A stretch of DNA of 64,000 nt from Pseudomonas sp. 7SR1 (GCF_900156465.1 NZ_LT707064.1:5719001-5783000); one strand, 5' to 3'; shown: positions 7,378-15,763, counted from the stretch's first letter. A program made the numbers and translations. Notes: generated by a model from the sequence alone, not told the origin.

Positions 7378-10320
7378 ATGCCCAGCGCACCGCGTCCGGA
7401 ACAACGCCGGTTCCCCCTCCACGTACACATCAGTGTGATGTTCACCCTGCTCCTGCTGCTCACCGGCGTGGTGCTGGGCCTCTTCAACTACCGACAGACC
7501 ACGCGGATCATCCTCTCCAGCAGCGAACAACTGTTCAACCGCATTGAACGGGACGTGCGCCTGGACCTGTACGACACCTACGAGCCGATCCGCCATGTGC
7601 TGAGCCTGCTGGCCGACTACCCGGCAACGCGGGCCTCCGGCCTGGACCAACGCCTGGCCCTGCTTACCCCTTTCAGCCAGGCACTGCGGGACAACCCCAA
7701 CCTGGCATCGTTGTACCTGGGCGACCGCCAGGGCAATTTCCTGATGGTCCGGCCACTGCGCACCCAAGCACTGAAAACCGCGGTGAGCGCGCCAGACGAA
7801 GCGGCTTATCAGGTCTGGACCCTCGAACGAACAGGCCTTTCGGGCCAGGTGCGCTCCCAGTCACTGTTCTACGATCAGGCGCTGGCATTCATCAGCGCCC
7901 GGGACAATGCCGATGGCACCTTCGATCCACGCACGCGTGACTGGTTTCGCAGTGCACTGGACACTGCCGGGCAGATCACGACCGATCCCTATGTCTTCTT
8001 TTCCACCCGCAACATCGGCACGACCCTCGCCCGGCGAAGCGGCGAGGAAGCGGTCATCGGTGCCGACCTGACCCTCGCGGCCCTGTCCCAGACGCTCGCC
8101 AAGCACAAAGTGACCGCCGGCACTGAAATCGTGCTGGTCGATCCCCAGGGCAACGCGGTGGGCTATCCCGACAGCGACCGGTTGCTCGCTGATACCGGAT
8201 CGGCCCAACTGATCAAGGCCCGCGACCTCAGCCCGTCCATCGCCGTCGCTCTCGACGCCAGTGGCGACGCAACGCGCCTGGAGGCAGCCGGACGCCAATG
8301 GATCGTGTCCCGCAGTCACATGCAGGAAGGCGGGCCCCGGGGCCTGGAGCTGGCGTTGCTGGTGCCCGAGGATGAACTGCTGGCCGATGCCTATCGCATG
8401 CGCTGGCAAGGCGCCCTGATTACCCTGGCCACGCTGCTGCTGTGCCTGCCCCTGGGCTGGCTGACTTCCAGGCTGCTGGTCAAGCCCCTGAGCGCGTTGG
8501 TCCGGGAAGCGGATGCGATTCGCAGCTTCGACTTCGACTACCCGGTGTCGCGCCACTCCCTCGTACTGGAAGTGGATCAATTGAGCCTCTCGATGGCCCG
8601 GATGAAAGAGACGCTGGCCAGCTTCTTTGAAATCACCGCCAGCCTGCGCGCCGAAACCCGCTTCGCCCCACTGTTGGAACGAGTGCTGTTCGAGACCGTG
8701 AAAATCGGCCAGGCCCAGGCCGGGCTGATCTACCTGCGCGAAAATGACACCGACCAGGTCAAGCCGTATGGGCTGGTCATCCATGGCACGCCACAGCCAC
8801 TGGAAGCGTTCGAACTGCAAAGCCATGCCCTGGCCAGTGGCGACAGCCCGCCCTGGCTCCAGCAACTGGCGCTCTCGGACAATCTCGTCACCTCCCTGGG
8901 ATACGAGCAGGCCGCCGACCTGCAGCGTGTCCTGCAGGCACTGGACGCTCCGCGCGTGCACCTGATCGGTATCCGCCTGCGCAACCGTCATCAGGAAACC
9001 GTCGGCATGCTGGTGCTGTTGATCAGCGATACCGGCACCGAAGCCGATCTGGAAAAACTGCAGCCGGACCGCATCGCTTTTTTGCAAGCCGTCTCCGGCA
9101 CCGCCACCGTGAGCATCGAAAGCCAGCGCCTGCAGGCCCGGCAGAAGCAATTGCTGGACTCGTTCATCCAGCTGCTGGCCGGCGCCATCGACGCCAAGAG
9201 CCCGTACACCGGCGGTCACTGCCAGCGGGTACCGGCCCTGACCCTGCTACTCGCCCAGGCCGCCGCCGCGAGCAACGCGCCGGCCTTCGAAGCCTACCGG
9301 CCTACCGAAGACGAGTGGGAAGCGCTGCACATCGCCGCCTGGCTGCACGATTGCGGCAAGGTCACCACGCCGGAGTACGTGGTGGACAAGGCCACCAAGC
9401 TGGAGACCCTGAACGACCGGATCCACGAAATCCGCACGCGCTTCGAGGTGCTCAAGCGCGACGCCTGGGTCGACTACTGGCAGGCCATGGCAACCGGGGG
9501 CGAAGCCGCCGCCCTGGCGCGCAAGCGTGATGAGACGCTGGCCAGCCTCGATGACGACTTCGCCTTTGTCGCGCGTTGCAACCTGGGCACCGAAGCCATG
9601 GCCGACGCCGACCTGCTACGTTTGCGGGAAATTGCCCAGCGTCCCTGGACCCGGACGCTGGAGGATCGCCTAGGCGTATCGTGGGAAGAGAACCGGCGCC
9701 AGGCACGGACTCCCGAGCCGACGCTCCCCGTGGTCGAAACCCTGTTGGCCGACAAGCCCGAACACCTGGTGGAGCGGCACGAGGCCGAACTGATCCCGGC
9801 GGACAACCCATGGGGCTTCCAGCTCGATGTGCCAACCTGGAAATACAACCGTGGCGAACTCTACAACCTCAGCATCCCACGGGGCACGCTGACCCGGGAG
9901 GAACGCTATGTCATCAATCACCATATGGTGCAGACGATCCTGATGCTCAGCCAGCTGCCCTTCCCCAGCCACCTGGAGAACGTTGCGGAGATCGCCGGCG
10001 GCCATCATGAAAAGATGGATGGCACCGGATACCCCAAGCGGCTCAGGCGCGCGCAGATGAGCCTGCCGGCACGCATGATGGCGATCGCGGATATCTTCGA
10101 AGCATTGACGGCGGCCGACCGGCCCTACAAGAAAGCCAAGAAACTGAGCGAGGCCCTGGGCATCATGGCGACGATGTGCCGTAACGCCCATATCGACCCG
10201 GAACTGTTCAAGCTTTTCATCGATGAACGGATCTACCTGAGCTACGCCAACCAGTTTCTCGACCCGCACCAGATCGATGACGTCGATGCGGACAGCCTCC
10301 TGGACCAGGCGGGCGTCTAG
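7378..10320 (+). CDS. Membrane HD-GYP protein with Cache, HAMP and GAF-like regions
   Basis: A 980-residue putative cyclic-di-GMP phosphodiesterase. Transmembrane helix 1 (about 17-38) and helix 2 (about 342-362) flank a periplasmic double-Cache-like sensor. HAMP (about 365-415) and a GAF-like domain (about 430-590) follow, then an HD-GYP output domain. H657-D658 lie in WLHDCGK, and residues 876-886 carry HHEKMDGTGYP, so the metal and GYP motifs are intact. They are about 219 residues apart, far more than usual, implying an insertion of roughly 140 residues. The ATG at 7378 has GGAG 8 nt upstream. It follows the BvgS-type kinase gene by 58 bp on the same strand, so it may be co-transcribed. 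Activity is inferred from motifs. Confidence 0.85.
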   Translation: MPSAPRPEQRRFPLHVHISVMFTLLLLLTGVVLGLFNYRQTTRIILSSSEQLFNRIERDVRLDLYDTYEPIRHVLSLLADYPATRASGLDQRLALLTPFSQALRDNPNLASLYLGDRQGNFLMVRPLRTQALKTAVSAPDEAAYQVWTLERTGLSGQVRSQSLFYDQALAFISARDNADGTFDPRTRDWFRSALDTAGQITTDPYVFFSTRNIGTTLARRSGEEAVIGADLTLAALSQTLAKHKVTAGTEIVLVDPQGNAVGYPDSDRLLADTGSAQLIKARDLSPSIAVALDASGDATRLEAAGRQWIVSRSHMQEGGPRGLELALLVPEDELLADAYRMRWQGALITLATLLLCLPLGWLTSRLLVKPLSALVREADAIRSFDFDYPVSRHSLVLEVDQLSLSMARMKETLASFFEITASLRAETRFAPLLERVLFETVKIGQAQAGLIYLRENDTDQVKPYGLVIHGTPQPLEAFELQSHALASGDSPPWLQQLALSDNLVTSLGYEQAADLQRVLQALDAPRVHLIGIRLRNRHQETVGMLVLLISDTGTEADLEKLQPDRIAFLQAVSGTATVSIESQRLQARQKQLLDSFIQLLAGAIDAKSPYTGGHCQRVPALTLLLAQAAAASNAPAFEAYRPTEDEWEALHIAAWLHDCGKVTTPEYVVDKATKLETLNDRIHEIRTRFEVLKRDAWVDYWQAMATGGEAAALARKRDETLASLDDDFAFVARCNLGTEAMADADLLRLREIAQRPWTRTLEDRLGVSWEENRRQARTPEPTLPVVETLLADKPEHLVERHEAELIPADNPWGFQLDVPTWKYNRGELYNLSIPRGTLTREERYVINHHMVQTILMLSQLPFPSHLENVAEIAGGHHEKMDGTGYPKRLRRAQMSLPARMMAIADIFEALTAADRPYKKAKKLSEALGIMATMCRNAHIDPELFKLFIDERIYLSYANQFLDPHQIDDVDADSLLDQAGV

Positions 10321-10415
10321 ACATGGGCGCCGTCGCTACCGATCCAGGCGTGTGGTCGGGCACCGAGCCTGCCCGCCACAGGTCCGCAGGCTTTGCCAGC
10401 GCCCGCGCGAAGGGC

Positions 10416-10898
10416 TCAGCAGTCGGTCAAGCGCAGGAAAATCTCGCTCAGGCGCTCGATACCAGCCTGGTCATGCTCGCTGAAGCGCGCCAGTTTCGGG
10501 CTGTCCAAATCGAGCACTCCGATCAGGCGTCCGTCCTTGAGCAGCGGCACCACCAGTTCGCTGTTCGACGCACTGTCACAGGCGATGTGCCCCGGGAAGG
10601 CATGCACGTCCTCGACACGCTGGGTCTGGCCGGTCGCCGCTGCCGTACCGCAGACACCCCGGCCGAAGGGAATCCGCACGCAGGCGATCTGGCCCTGGAA
10701 CGGGCCCAGCACCAGTTCTTCATTGCGATTGAGATAGAACCCGGCCCAGTTCAGGTCGTCCAGCTGACTGAACAGGAATGCCGAGAACTGCGCGGCGTTG
10801 GCGATGAAATCGCGTTCATCGGCCAGCAGGGATTGCAACTGTGCCAATAACAGGTCGTAGCCGTCGAGGCCTTGGCCGGTGTTCTTCAGATCGATCAT
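10416..10898 (-). CDS. msrC: Free methionine-(R)-sulfoxide reductase (GAF-fold, fRMsr)
   Basis: A 160-residue GAF-domain protein. The three cysteines characteristic of fRMsr are present, in IACVRI, GRGVCGTA and HIACDSAS, and the C-terminal core LDLDSP is typical. The enzyme reduces free Met-R-sulfoxide in the cytoplasm using thioredoxin. The start is the ATG that overlaps the stop of the upstream DUF815 gene (ATGA), with GGAG 8 nt before it. A longer frame upstream would run inside that gene. It belongs to the oxidant-repair set of this region along with Gpx and MsrB. The family call is strong because of the cysteine triad. Confidence 0.88.
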   Translation of the reverse strand: MIDLKNTGQGLDGYDLLLAQLQSLLADERDFIANAAQFSAFLFSQLDDLNWAGFYLNRNEELVLGPFQGQIACVRIPFGRGVCGTAAATGQTQRVEDVHAFPGHIACDSASNSELVVPLLKDGRLIGVLDLDSPKLARFSEHDQAGIERLSEIFLRLTDC

Positions 10899-11785
10899 GC
10901 CTTGTGCTCCAGCAGTTTGAGGCCAACCCAATAACGGGCAAATTGATAGGCGCAACGGCCGTTGCGGTTGCCCCGCCCGGTGGCCCAGCGGACCGCTTCT
11001 ATATCCAGCGCTTCATCACGCTGCCAGGCCAGCCCGGCCTTGGCCGCCAGCTCACCGATCCAGTGCTCCACCACATTGAGAAAATGCTCCTGGGTGAAGG
11101 GATAGAACGACAGCCACAGGCCGAAACGGTCCGACAGCGCGATCTTGTCCTCCACGGCTTCGCTGGGATGCAGCTCGCCATCGACCCGCTTCCAGTTCTC
11201 GTTGTCGCTTTCCTTTTCCGGCACCAGGTGACGGCGGTTGGACGTGGCATACAGCAACACGTTATCCGGCGCCTGTTCCAGGGAGCCATCCAGCACGCTC
11301 TTGAGTACCCGGTAATCACCCTCACCGGATTCGAACGACAGGTCATCGCAGAACAGCACGAAGCGCTGGGGCAGCTTGGCGACCTGCTCCACCACCCGCG
11401 GCAGGTCGGCCAGATGATCGCGTTCGATCTCGATCAGCCGCAGGCCCTCCTGGGCATGCTCGGCCAACAGGGCGCGCACCAGGGACGATTTGCCCGTACC
11501 ACGCGAGCCCCAGAGCAATGCATGGTTGGCCGGCATGCCGTCGATGAACTGACGGGTGTTGCGGCCCAGTTGCCCGACCTGGCGCTCGACGCCGATCAGG
11601 TCCGACAGGCGCATGTCGAGGCTGACCTGCAACGGCAACAGATAACCGCTGCGTCCGTCGCGCTGCCAGCGGGCAGCCAGGGTTGCGGTCCAGTCGATGT
11701 CGGGCCGGGGCGCGGGCAGCAACGGCTCGATACGGGCCAGCACCGCATCGGCGCGCTCAAGAAAAGCATTCAATCGCGAGTCCAC
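10895..11785 (-). CDS. DUF815-family AAA+ ATPase
   Basis: A 296-residue predicted ATPase. The Walker A motif GSRGTGKSS lies near residues 92-100, and a Walker B-like FVLFCDDLSF near 140. The spacing and the PEKESDNENW segment match the DUF815 family of AAA+ proteins, whose biological role is not settled. It starts with GTG at 11785, preceded by GAGGAGAAGAC, a good ribosome-binding site. Its stop overlaps the start of the fRMsr gene, so the two are translationally coupled. The coupling hints at a shared stress role, but this is inference. Confidence 0.85.
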   Translation of the reverse strand: MDSRLNAFLERADAVLARIEPLLPAPRPDIDWTATLAARWQRDGRSGYLLPLQVSLDMRLSDLIGVERQVGQLGRNTRQFIDGMPANHALLWGSRGTGKSSLVRALLAEHAQEGLRLIEIERDHLADLPRVVEQVAKLPQRFVLFCDDLSFESGEGDYRVLKSVLDGSLEQAPDNVLLYATSNRRHLVPEKESDNENWKRVDGELHPSEAVEDKIALSDRFGLWLSFYPFTQEHFLNVVEHWIGELAAKAGLAWQRDEALDIEAVRWATGRGNRNGRCAYQFARYWVGLKLLEHKA

Positions 11786-11933
11786 GTCTTCTCCTCGGGC
11801 AGGTTCACAGTAATGATGACGCTACGGCGACGAAACGCCGTATTCAATGGCGGGTCTATCCCACACAACATAAACCGGCCAGGCCGGTATCCAGAGATGA
11901 TCAGCTATGCTTGAGCGGCGAAGGGAAACGTAA

Positions 11934-14270
11934 GTGGTTCACCATTCCATGGACATCAGATTCACCCAACGGCTGTCTTACAAGCAGGCCCGACTGACCG
12001 TTCTGGTGGGTTTCGTGCTGGGCACATTGCTCAGCCTGATGCAGATCGGCATCGATTATGCCAGCGAAGACGCCTCGATCAACCGCGAGATCCTGTCGCT
12101 GATGGAAATCAGCCACAACCCGGCCTCGCGCATCGCCTACAACATCGACGCCGAACTGGCCCAGGAGTTGTCCCTGGGCCTGCTGCGTTCACCGGCCATC
12201 ATCGGCGCCGAACTGATCGACAACAACAATACCGTGTTGGCCAGCGTCAAACGCCCCGAACTCCAGAGCAACTACCGGTTCATCAGCGACTTCCTGTTCG
12301 GCGCCCAGCGCCAGTTCGAAGATCGGCTTTACCTGGACCATTTGCCCGGCGAATCCCTCGGAGTGCTGCGCCTGGAGGTCGATACGTACGCTTTTGGCAG
12401 CCGCTTCCTGCGCAGGGCCGAGGTCACGCTGCTCAACGGGTTCGCCCGCAGCCTGATCCTGACCGGGCTGTTGCTGGCGCTGTTCTACGTCATGCTGACC
12501 AAGCCCTTGGTACGGGTCATCCGCGAGCTGGCCGGCCGCGACCCCAGCAGCAGCGAACAGAGCCGGCTGGAATGCCCTTCCGGCCACCAGTACGACGAGA
12601 TCGGCGTACTGGTCTCGGTCGCCAACCAGCAGTTCGAAAACATCTCCACCGAAATCCAGCAGCGGCGCACCGCCGAAAATCGCCTCACCGAATACCTGGC
12701 GCAACTGGAAAACATCGTCTCGGCACGCACCGCCGAACTCAAGGCCATCAATGCCCGCCTCAGCCAGTCCAACGAAGAGCTGGAAGTGGCCAGGCGTACC
12801 GCCCTGGACATGGCCGACGCCCGTTCCGCCTTCCTGGCCAACATGAGCCATGAAATCCGCACGCCCCTCAATGGCCTGCTGGGGATGATCGCCTTGTCTT
12901 TGGACGGCCCTCTCACCGCCGAGCAGCAGCAGCAATTGTCGATTGCCCATGACTCGGGCAAGGTGCTGGTCGAACTGCTCAACGATATTCTCGACCTGTC
13001 CAAGTTCGATGCCGGCCAGCTGGAGCTCGAACGTATCCCGTTCGACCTGGCTTCCCAGATCGAAGACACCGCCAACCTGCTCTCCCAGAATGCCGCCCCC
13101 AGTGTCGAACTGGCCTGCCTGATCGATCCTCGTTTCCCGGCCCAGGTGCTGGGCGATCCGACCCGCGTGCGCCAGATCGTCAGCAACCTGTTGTCCAACG
13201 CACTCAAGTTCACCCGCTTCGGCCGTGTCGATGTGCGGCTGAGCGCCTACGAAGGCGGCGTGCGCATCGAAGTTTGCGACACCGGCATCGGCATCCCCCA
13301 GGATGCCCAGGCGCGGATCTTCCAGCCGTTCACCCAGGCCGGCGCCGGGATCACCCGTCAGTTTGGCGGCACCGGGCTGGGCCTGGCCTTGACCCACAAC
13401 CTCTGCGAAGCCATGCAAGGCCGCCTGACGATCAGTTCCGAAGCCGGTTTCGGCAGCCAGTTCTGCGCCGACCTGCCCTTGCCCTGCCATACGCCGGCGG
13501 CGGTGGTCGAACCGTTGCGAGGCAATGTCGTAGCCATCACCGCCGCCAGCAGCGGACTGGCCGAATTGCTGCACATGCTGCTGCCCGTCTGGGGCCTGGA
13601 TTACCAGCGACGCTCCGTCGATGACTCCCTGCTGGGCCTCAAACCGGATGTGCTGATAACCGACTGCCCCGAATGCCTGTTCAACCTGCGACCGACCTTC
13701 AGCGCCCCCATCCTGCTGGTGACCGCCTACGGCAGTTTCATGCCCAGCGAAGAAGCCACTACCCTCGCCCCCCTGTTGCAGCAGGCCCGCCCGCTGGCGC
13801 GCCATGCGCTGTACCAGATCCTGCGTCGTGCCCTGCAAAGCGAGGCGGCCGCCATCGACGACAAGCAGATCGAGGCACAGCCGCCCTCCAGGCGCGCGCG
13901 GGTGTTGCTGGTGGAGGACAACCCGGTCAACCAACTGGTGGCCAAGGGCATGCTGGTGAAACTGGGGTGCGAGGTCATCGTCGCGGCCCATGGTGCCGAA
14001 GCACTGGATCAGCTCGAACAGCGGGATTTCGACCTGGTGCTGATGGATTGCAACATGCCAGTGATGGACGGTTACGAAGCCAGTCGGCAGATTCGTCGCA
14101 GCGGGCGCTGGCCGAACCTGCCGATCGTGGCATTGACCGCCAATGCCATGCCCGAGGAGCGCGAACGCTGCCGGACCGCCGGCATGACCGACTACCTGTC
14201 CAAGCCGTTTCGCCGCGAAGAACTGGCGACGGTTCTGGACCAGTGGGTGCCTACGACGTCAGCGCCCTGA
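11934..14270 (+). CDS. sagS: SagS-like hybrid histidine kinase
   Basis: A 778-residue hybrid kinase. Transmembrane helices at about 19-41 and 171-189 flank a periplasmic sensor domain. A HAMP-like linker and coiled coil follow, then HisKA with H306 in NMSHEIRTPLNG, HATPase with GIGIPQ and GTGLGL, a degenerate receiver-like segment (about 525-625) and a true receiver with D705 in LMDCNMPVMDG. There is no Hpt. Size, domain order and position beside ospR-gpx match P. aeruginosa SagS (PA2824, about 786 residues). That kinase signals through HptB and BfiSR to control attachment and biofilm tolerance. A GTG at 11934 has AGGGA 7 nt upstream; an ATG lies 15 nt later. It overlaps the convergent ospR gene by 20 bp. 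Confidence 0.78.
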   Translation: MVHHSMDIRFTQRLSYKQARLTVLVGFVLGTLLSLMQIGIDYASEDASINREILSLMEISHNPASRIAYNIDAELAQELSLGLLRSPAIIGAELIDNNNTVLASVKRPELQSNYRFISDFLFGAQRQFEDRLYLDHLPGESLGVLRLEVDTYAFGSRFLRRAEVTLLNGFARSLILTGLLLALFYVMLTKPLVRVIRELAGRDPSSSEQSRLECPSGHQYDEIGVLVSVANQQFENISTEIQQRRTAENRLTEYLAQLENIVSARTAELKAINARLSQSNEELEVARRTALDMADARSAFLANMSHEIRTPLNGLLGMIALSLDGPLTAEQQQQLSIAHDSGKVLVELLNDILDLSKFDAGQLELERIPFDLASQIEDTANLLSQNAAPSVELACLIDPRFPAQVLGDPTRVRQIVSNLLSNALKFTRFGRVDVRLSAYEGGVRIEVCDTGIGIPQDAQARIFQPFTQAGAGITRQFGGTGLGLALTHNLCEAMQGRLTISSEAGFGSQFCADLPLPCHTPAAVVEPLRGNVVAITAASSGLAELLHMLLPVWGLDYQRRSVDDSLLGLKPDVLITDCPECLFNLRPTFSAPILLVTAYGSFMPSEEATTLAPLLQQARPLARHALYQILRRALQSEAAAIDDKQIEAQPPSRRARVLLVEDNPVNQLVAKGMLVKLGCEVIVAAHGAEALDQLEQRDFDLVLMDCNMPVMDGYEASRQIRRSGRWPNLPIVALTANAMPEERERCRTAGMTDYLSKPFRREELATVLDQWVPTTSAP

Positions 14271-14715
14271 TCTGGCCCAGCAACTGGTCGAGCCCGGCGC
14301 GCAACGTTCCCAGGCCATCCAGGTCGATGCCACTGTCGCACAACAGGCGGGCCTTGAGCGGCGCCACTTGTTCTCGCAAGACCCGCCCGGTGTCCGTCAG
14401 GCTCAGGTGGACCTCCCGCTCGTCCCGGGCCGAACGCTGGCGCTGGACCAGGTCCAGTTGCTCCAGACGCTTGAGCAAGGGTGTCAGCGTTCCCGAGTCC
14501 AGCAGCAGCCGCTCCCCCAGTGCCTTGACCGTGGGCTGCTCGGGCGCGGTGTCCTGCCACTCCCAGAGCACCAGCATCGCCAGGTACTGCGGATAGGTCA
14601 GGCCGAGCTGATCGAGCATCGGCTTGTAGCCACGGATCACTGCCCGCGACGCAGCATACAGCTTGAAGCACAGCTGGCTGTCGAGCGTGAGCGCTTCGAT
14701 GGGTTTGTCCTTCAT
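14251..14715 (-). CDS. ospR: OspR-like MarR/OhrR-family thiol regulator
   Basis: A 154-residue winged-helix repressor of the MarR/OhrR branch. The redox-sensing cysteine is C16 in LDSQLCFKLYAASR, and a second cysteine, C126, lies near the C-terminus, as in two-cysteine OhrR proteins. Residues LTYPQYLAMLVLWE and SGTLTPLLKRLE are the family DNA-binding core. The start overlaps the gpx stop (ATGA), so the pair is one operon. In P. aeruginosa the equivalent gene (OspR, PA2825) represses gpx and itself and responds to oxidants. A long perfect palindrome upstream of gpx at 15240-15263 is the likely operator. The ospR assignment rests on family plus neighbourhood. Confidence 0.82.
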   Translation of the reverse strand: MKDKPIEALTLDSQLCFKLYAASRAVIRGYKPMLDQLGLTYPQYLAMLVLWEWQDTAPEQPTVKALGERLLLDSGTLTPLLKRLEQLDLVQRQRSARDEREVHLSLTDTGRVLREQVAPLKARLLCDSGIDLDGLGTLRAGLDQLLGQIRALTS

Positions 14716-15197
14716 TTGAGCAGGGCTTCGATCTCGGCGGTCAGGTCCTCGGGCTTGGTGGTCGGGGCGAAACGCTTGACCACCTGACCGTCCTTGCCGA
14801 TCAGGAACTTGGTGAAGTTCCACTTGATGCCCTTGGAACCCAGCACGCCGGGGGCGCGTTGCTTGAGCTGGACGAACAGTGGATGTGCGTTGGCACCGTT
14901 GACCTCGACTTTCTTGAACAACGGGAAGCTCACGCCGAAATTCAGCTCGCAGAACTCGGAAATCGCCCCTTCGTTACCCGGCTCCTGCTTGCCGAACTGA
15001 TTGCAGGGAAAGCCCAGTACCACCAGGCCGCGGTCCTTGTAGGACTGCCAAAGGGTCTCCAGGCCCTTGTACTGTGGTGTGAAACCGCACTGGCTGGCGG
15101 TGTTGACCACCAGCACGGCCTTGCCGGCGAAATCGGCGAGGGTCTTTTGCTCACCCTTGATGGTGGTGCAGGGAATGCTCAGCAGGTTGTCGCTCAT
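14712..15197 (-). CDS. gpx: Glutathione/thiol peroxidase, GPx family
   Basis: A 161-residue cysteine-type GPx. The peroxidatic C37 lies in NTASQCGFTPQYKGLE. The FPCNQFGKQEPG motif and the WNFTKFL tryptophan/asparagine region complete the catalytic site. Such enzymes reduce hydrogen and organic peroxides, usually with thioredoxin as donor. Length is normal. GGAG lies 7 nt before the ATG. It is the first gene of the gpx-ospR operon and has a strong operator-like palindrome 43 bp upstream of the start codon, so repression by OspR is the likely control. Confidence 0.93.
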   Translation of the reverse strand: MSDNLLSIPCTTIKGEQKTLADFAGKAVLVVNTASQCGFTPQYKGLETLWQSYKDRGLVVLGFPCNQFGKQEPGNEGAISEFCELNFGVSFPLFKKVEVNGANAHPLFVQLKQRAPGVLGSKGIKWNFTKFLIGKDGQVVKRFAPTTKPEDLTAEIEALLK

Positions 15198-15239
15198 GGC
15201 ACGGCTCCAGCGGGAAGGAAGGAGCCGAAGATAGCGAGC

Positions 15240-15263
15240 AATTAAATTGTGTGCAATTTAATT
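15240..15263. promoter_or_regulatory. Probable OspR operator: 10-4-10 perfect palindrome
   Basis: Arms AATTAAATTG and CAATTTAATT flank TGTG with no mismatch. The site lies 43 bp upstream of gpx, the first gene of the gpx-ospR operon. AT-rich CAATT/AATTG palindromes are typical of OhrR-family operators. Its core TTGTGTGCAA is close to the TTGCGCGCAA core of the palindrome upstream of ohr at 28668-28685. Binding by the C16/C126 regulator is inferred. Confidence 0.7.
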
Positions 15264-15281
15264 CGAACCCAGACAACCTTC

Positions 15282-15303
15282 GGCGAGGGGATTCCCCCTC
15301 GCC
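15282..15303. repeat. Short GGCGAGGGG...CCCCCTCGCC inverted repeat
   Basis: A compact hairpin with a three-base loop, 9 bp downstream of the minus-strand msrB stop. The GCGAGGGGATT core is shared with the larger repeat at 22028-22146, so it may be a single REP-like unit. It could also end the msrB transcript. There is no T-run. Confidence 0.5.
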
Positions 15304-15312
15304 AGGCTTTCA

Positions 15313-15708
15313 TCACTGGCGATCAACCAGGTCCAGGCACACCGAATTGATACAGTAACGCAACCCCGTGGGCGGAGGGCCGTCAGGAAACACATGACCC
15401 AGGTGAGCATCGCATTTGGCGCAGACCACTTCGGTGCGGATCATGCCGTGGCTGACATCGCGCACTTCCACCACGGCACTGCCCTCGATCGGCGCGTAGA
15501 AGCTCGGCCAGCCACAGCCGGAATCGAACTTGGTCCGCGAATCGAACAACGGTTCGTTGCAGCAGATGCAGTGGTACACACCGTCGGTCTTGGTGGTGTT
15601 GTACTTACCGGAAAACGGGCGCTCGGTGCCCTTCAACCGGCAGACGTTGTACTGCTCCGGGTCGAGCATGGCACGCCATTCTTCAAGGGTTCTTTCCAAC
15701 TTTTCCAT
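15313..15708 (-). CDS. msrB: Peptide methionine-(R)-S-oxide reductase MsrB
   Basis: A 131-residue zinc-type MsrB. Two CxxC zinc sites are visible (CICC near 47-50 and CAKC near 96-99), as are the GCGWPSF motif and the catalytic cysteine in [11 protein letters not shown] near 119. It reduces Met-R-sulfoxide in proteins in the cytoplasm with thioredoxin. Its ATG at 15708 has GAGG 7 nt upstream. The open frame continues much further upstream, but without family similarity. It lies next to gpx, as in P. aeruginosa (PA2826-PA2827). A terminator-like hairpin lies 20-55 nt before its start codon. Confidence 0.95.
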   Translation of the reverse strand: MEKLERTLEEWRAMLDPEQYNVCRLKGTERPFSGKYNTTKTDGVYHCICCNEPLFDSRTKFDSGCGWPSFYAPIEGSAVVEVRDVSHGMIRTEVVCAKCDAHLGHVFPDGPPPTGLRYCINSVCLDLVDRQ

Positions 15709-15727
15709 CGTCTTGCCTCGGCAATTG

Positions 15728-15763
15728 AAAAAGCCCGATCCGACGCTTTTCCGCGGGTCGGGC
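15728..15763 (-). terminator. Terminator-like hairpin in the msrB leader
   Basis: Read on the minus strand, GCCCGA (15763-15758) pairs with TCGGGC (15738-15733), and the stem extends inward past one mismatch by CCG/CGG. TTTTT follows immediately (15732-15728). It ends 19 nt before the msrB start codon. No minus-strand gene lies upstream, so it would stop transcription arising in the divergent msrB/alaA region. It could be an attenuator or the end of a short RNA. Confidence 0.5.

Noticed and set aside
12189..13991. 600-residue antisense open frame opposite the SagS-like gene
   Set aside because: It mirrors the high GC3 bias of the sense gene, has low-complexity Gln/Gly/Asp-rich composition and no family motif.
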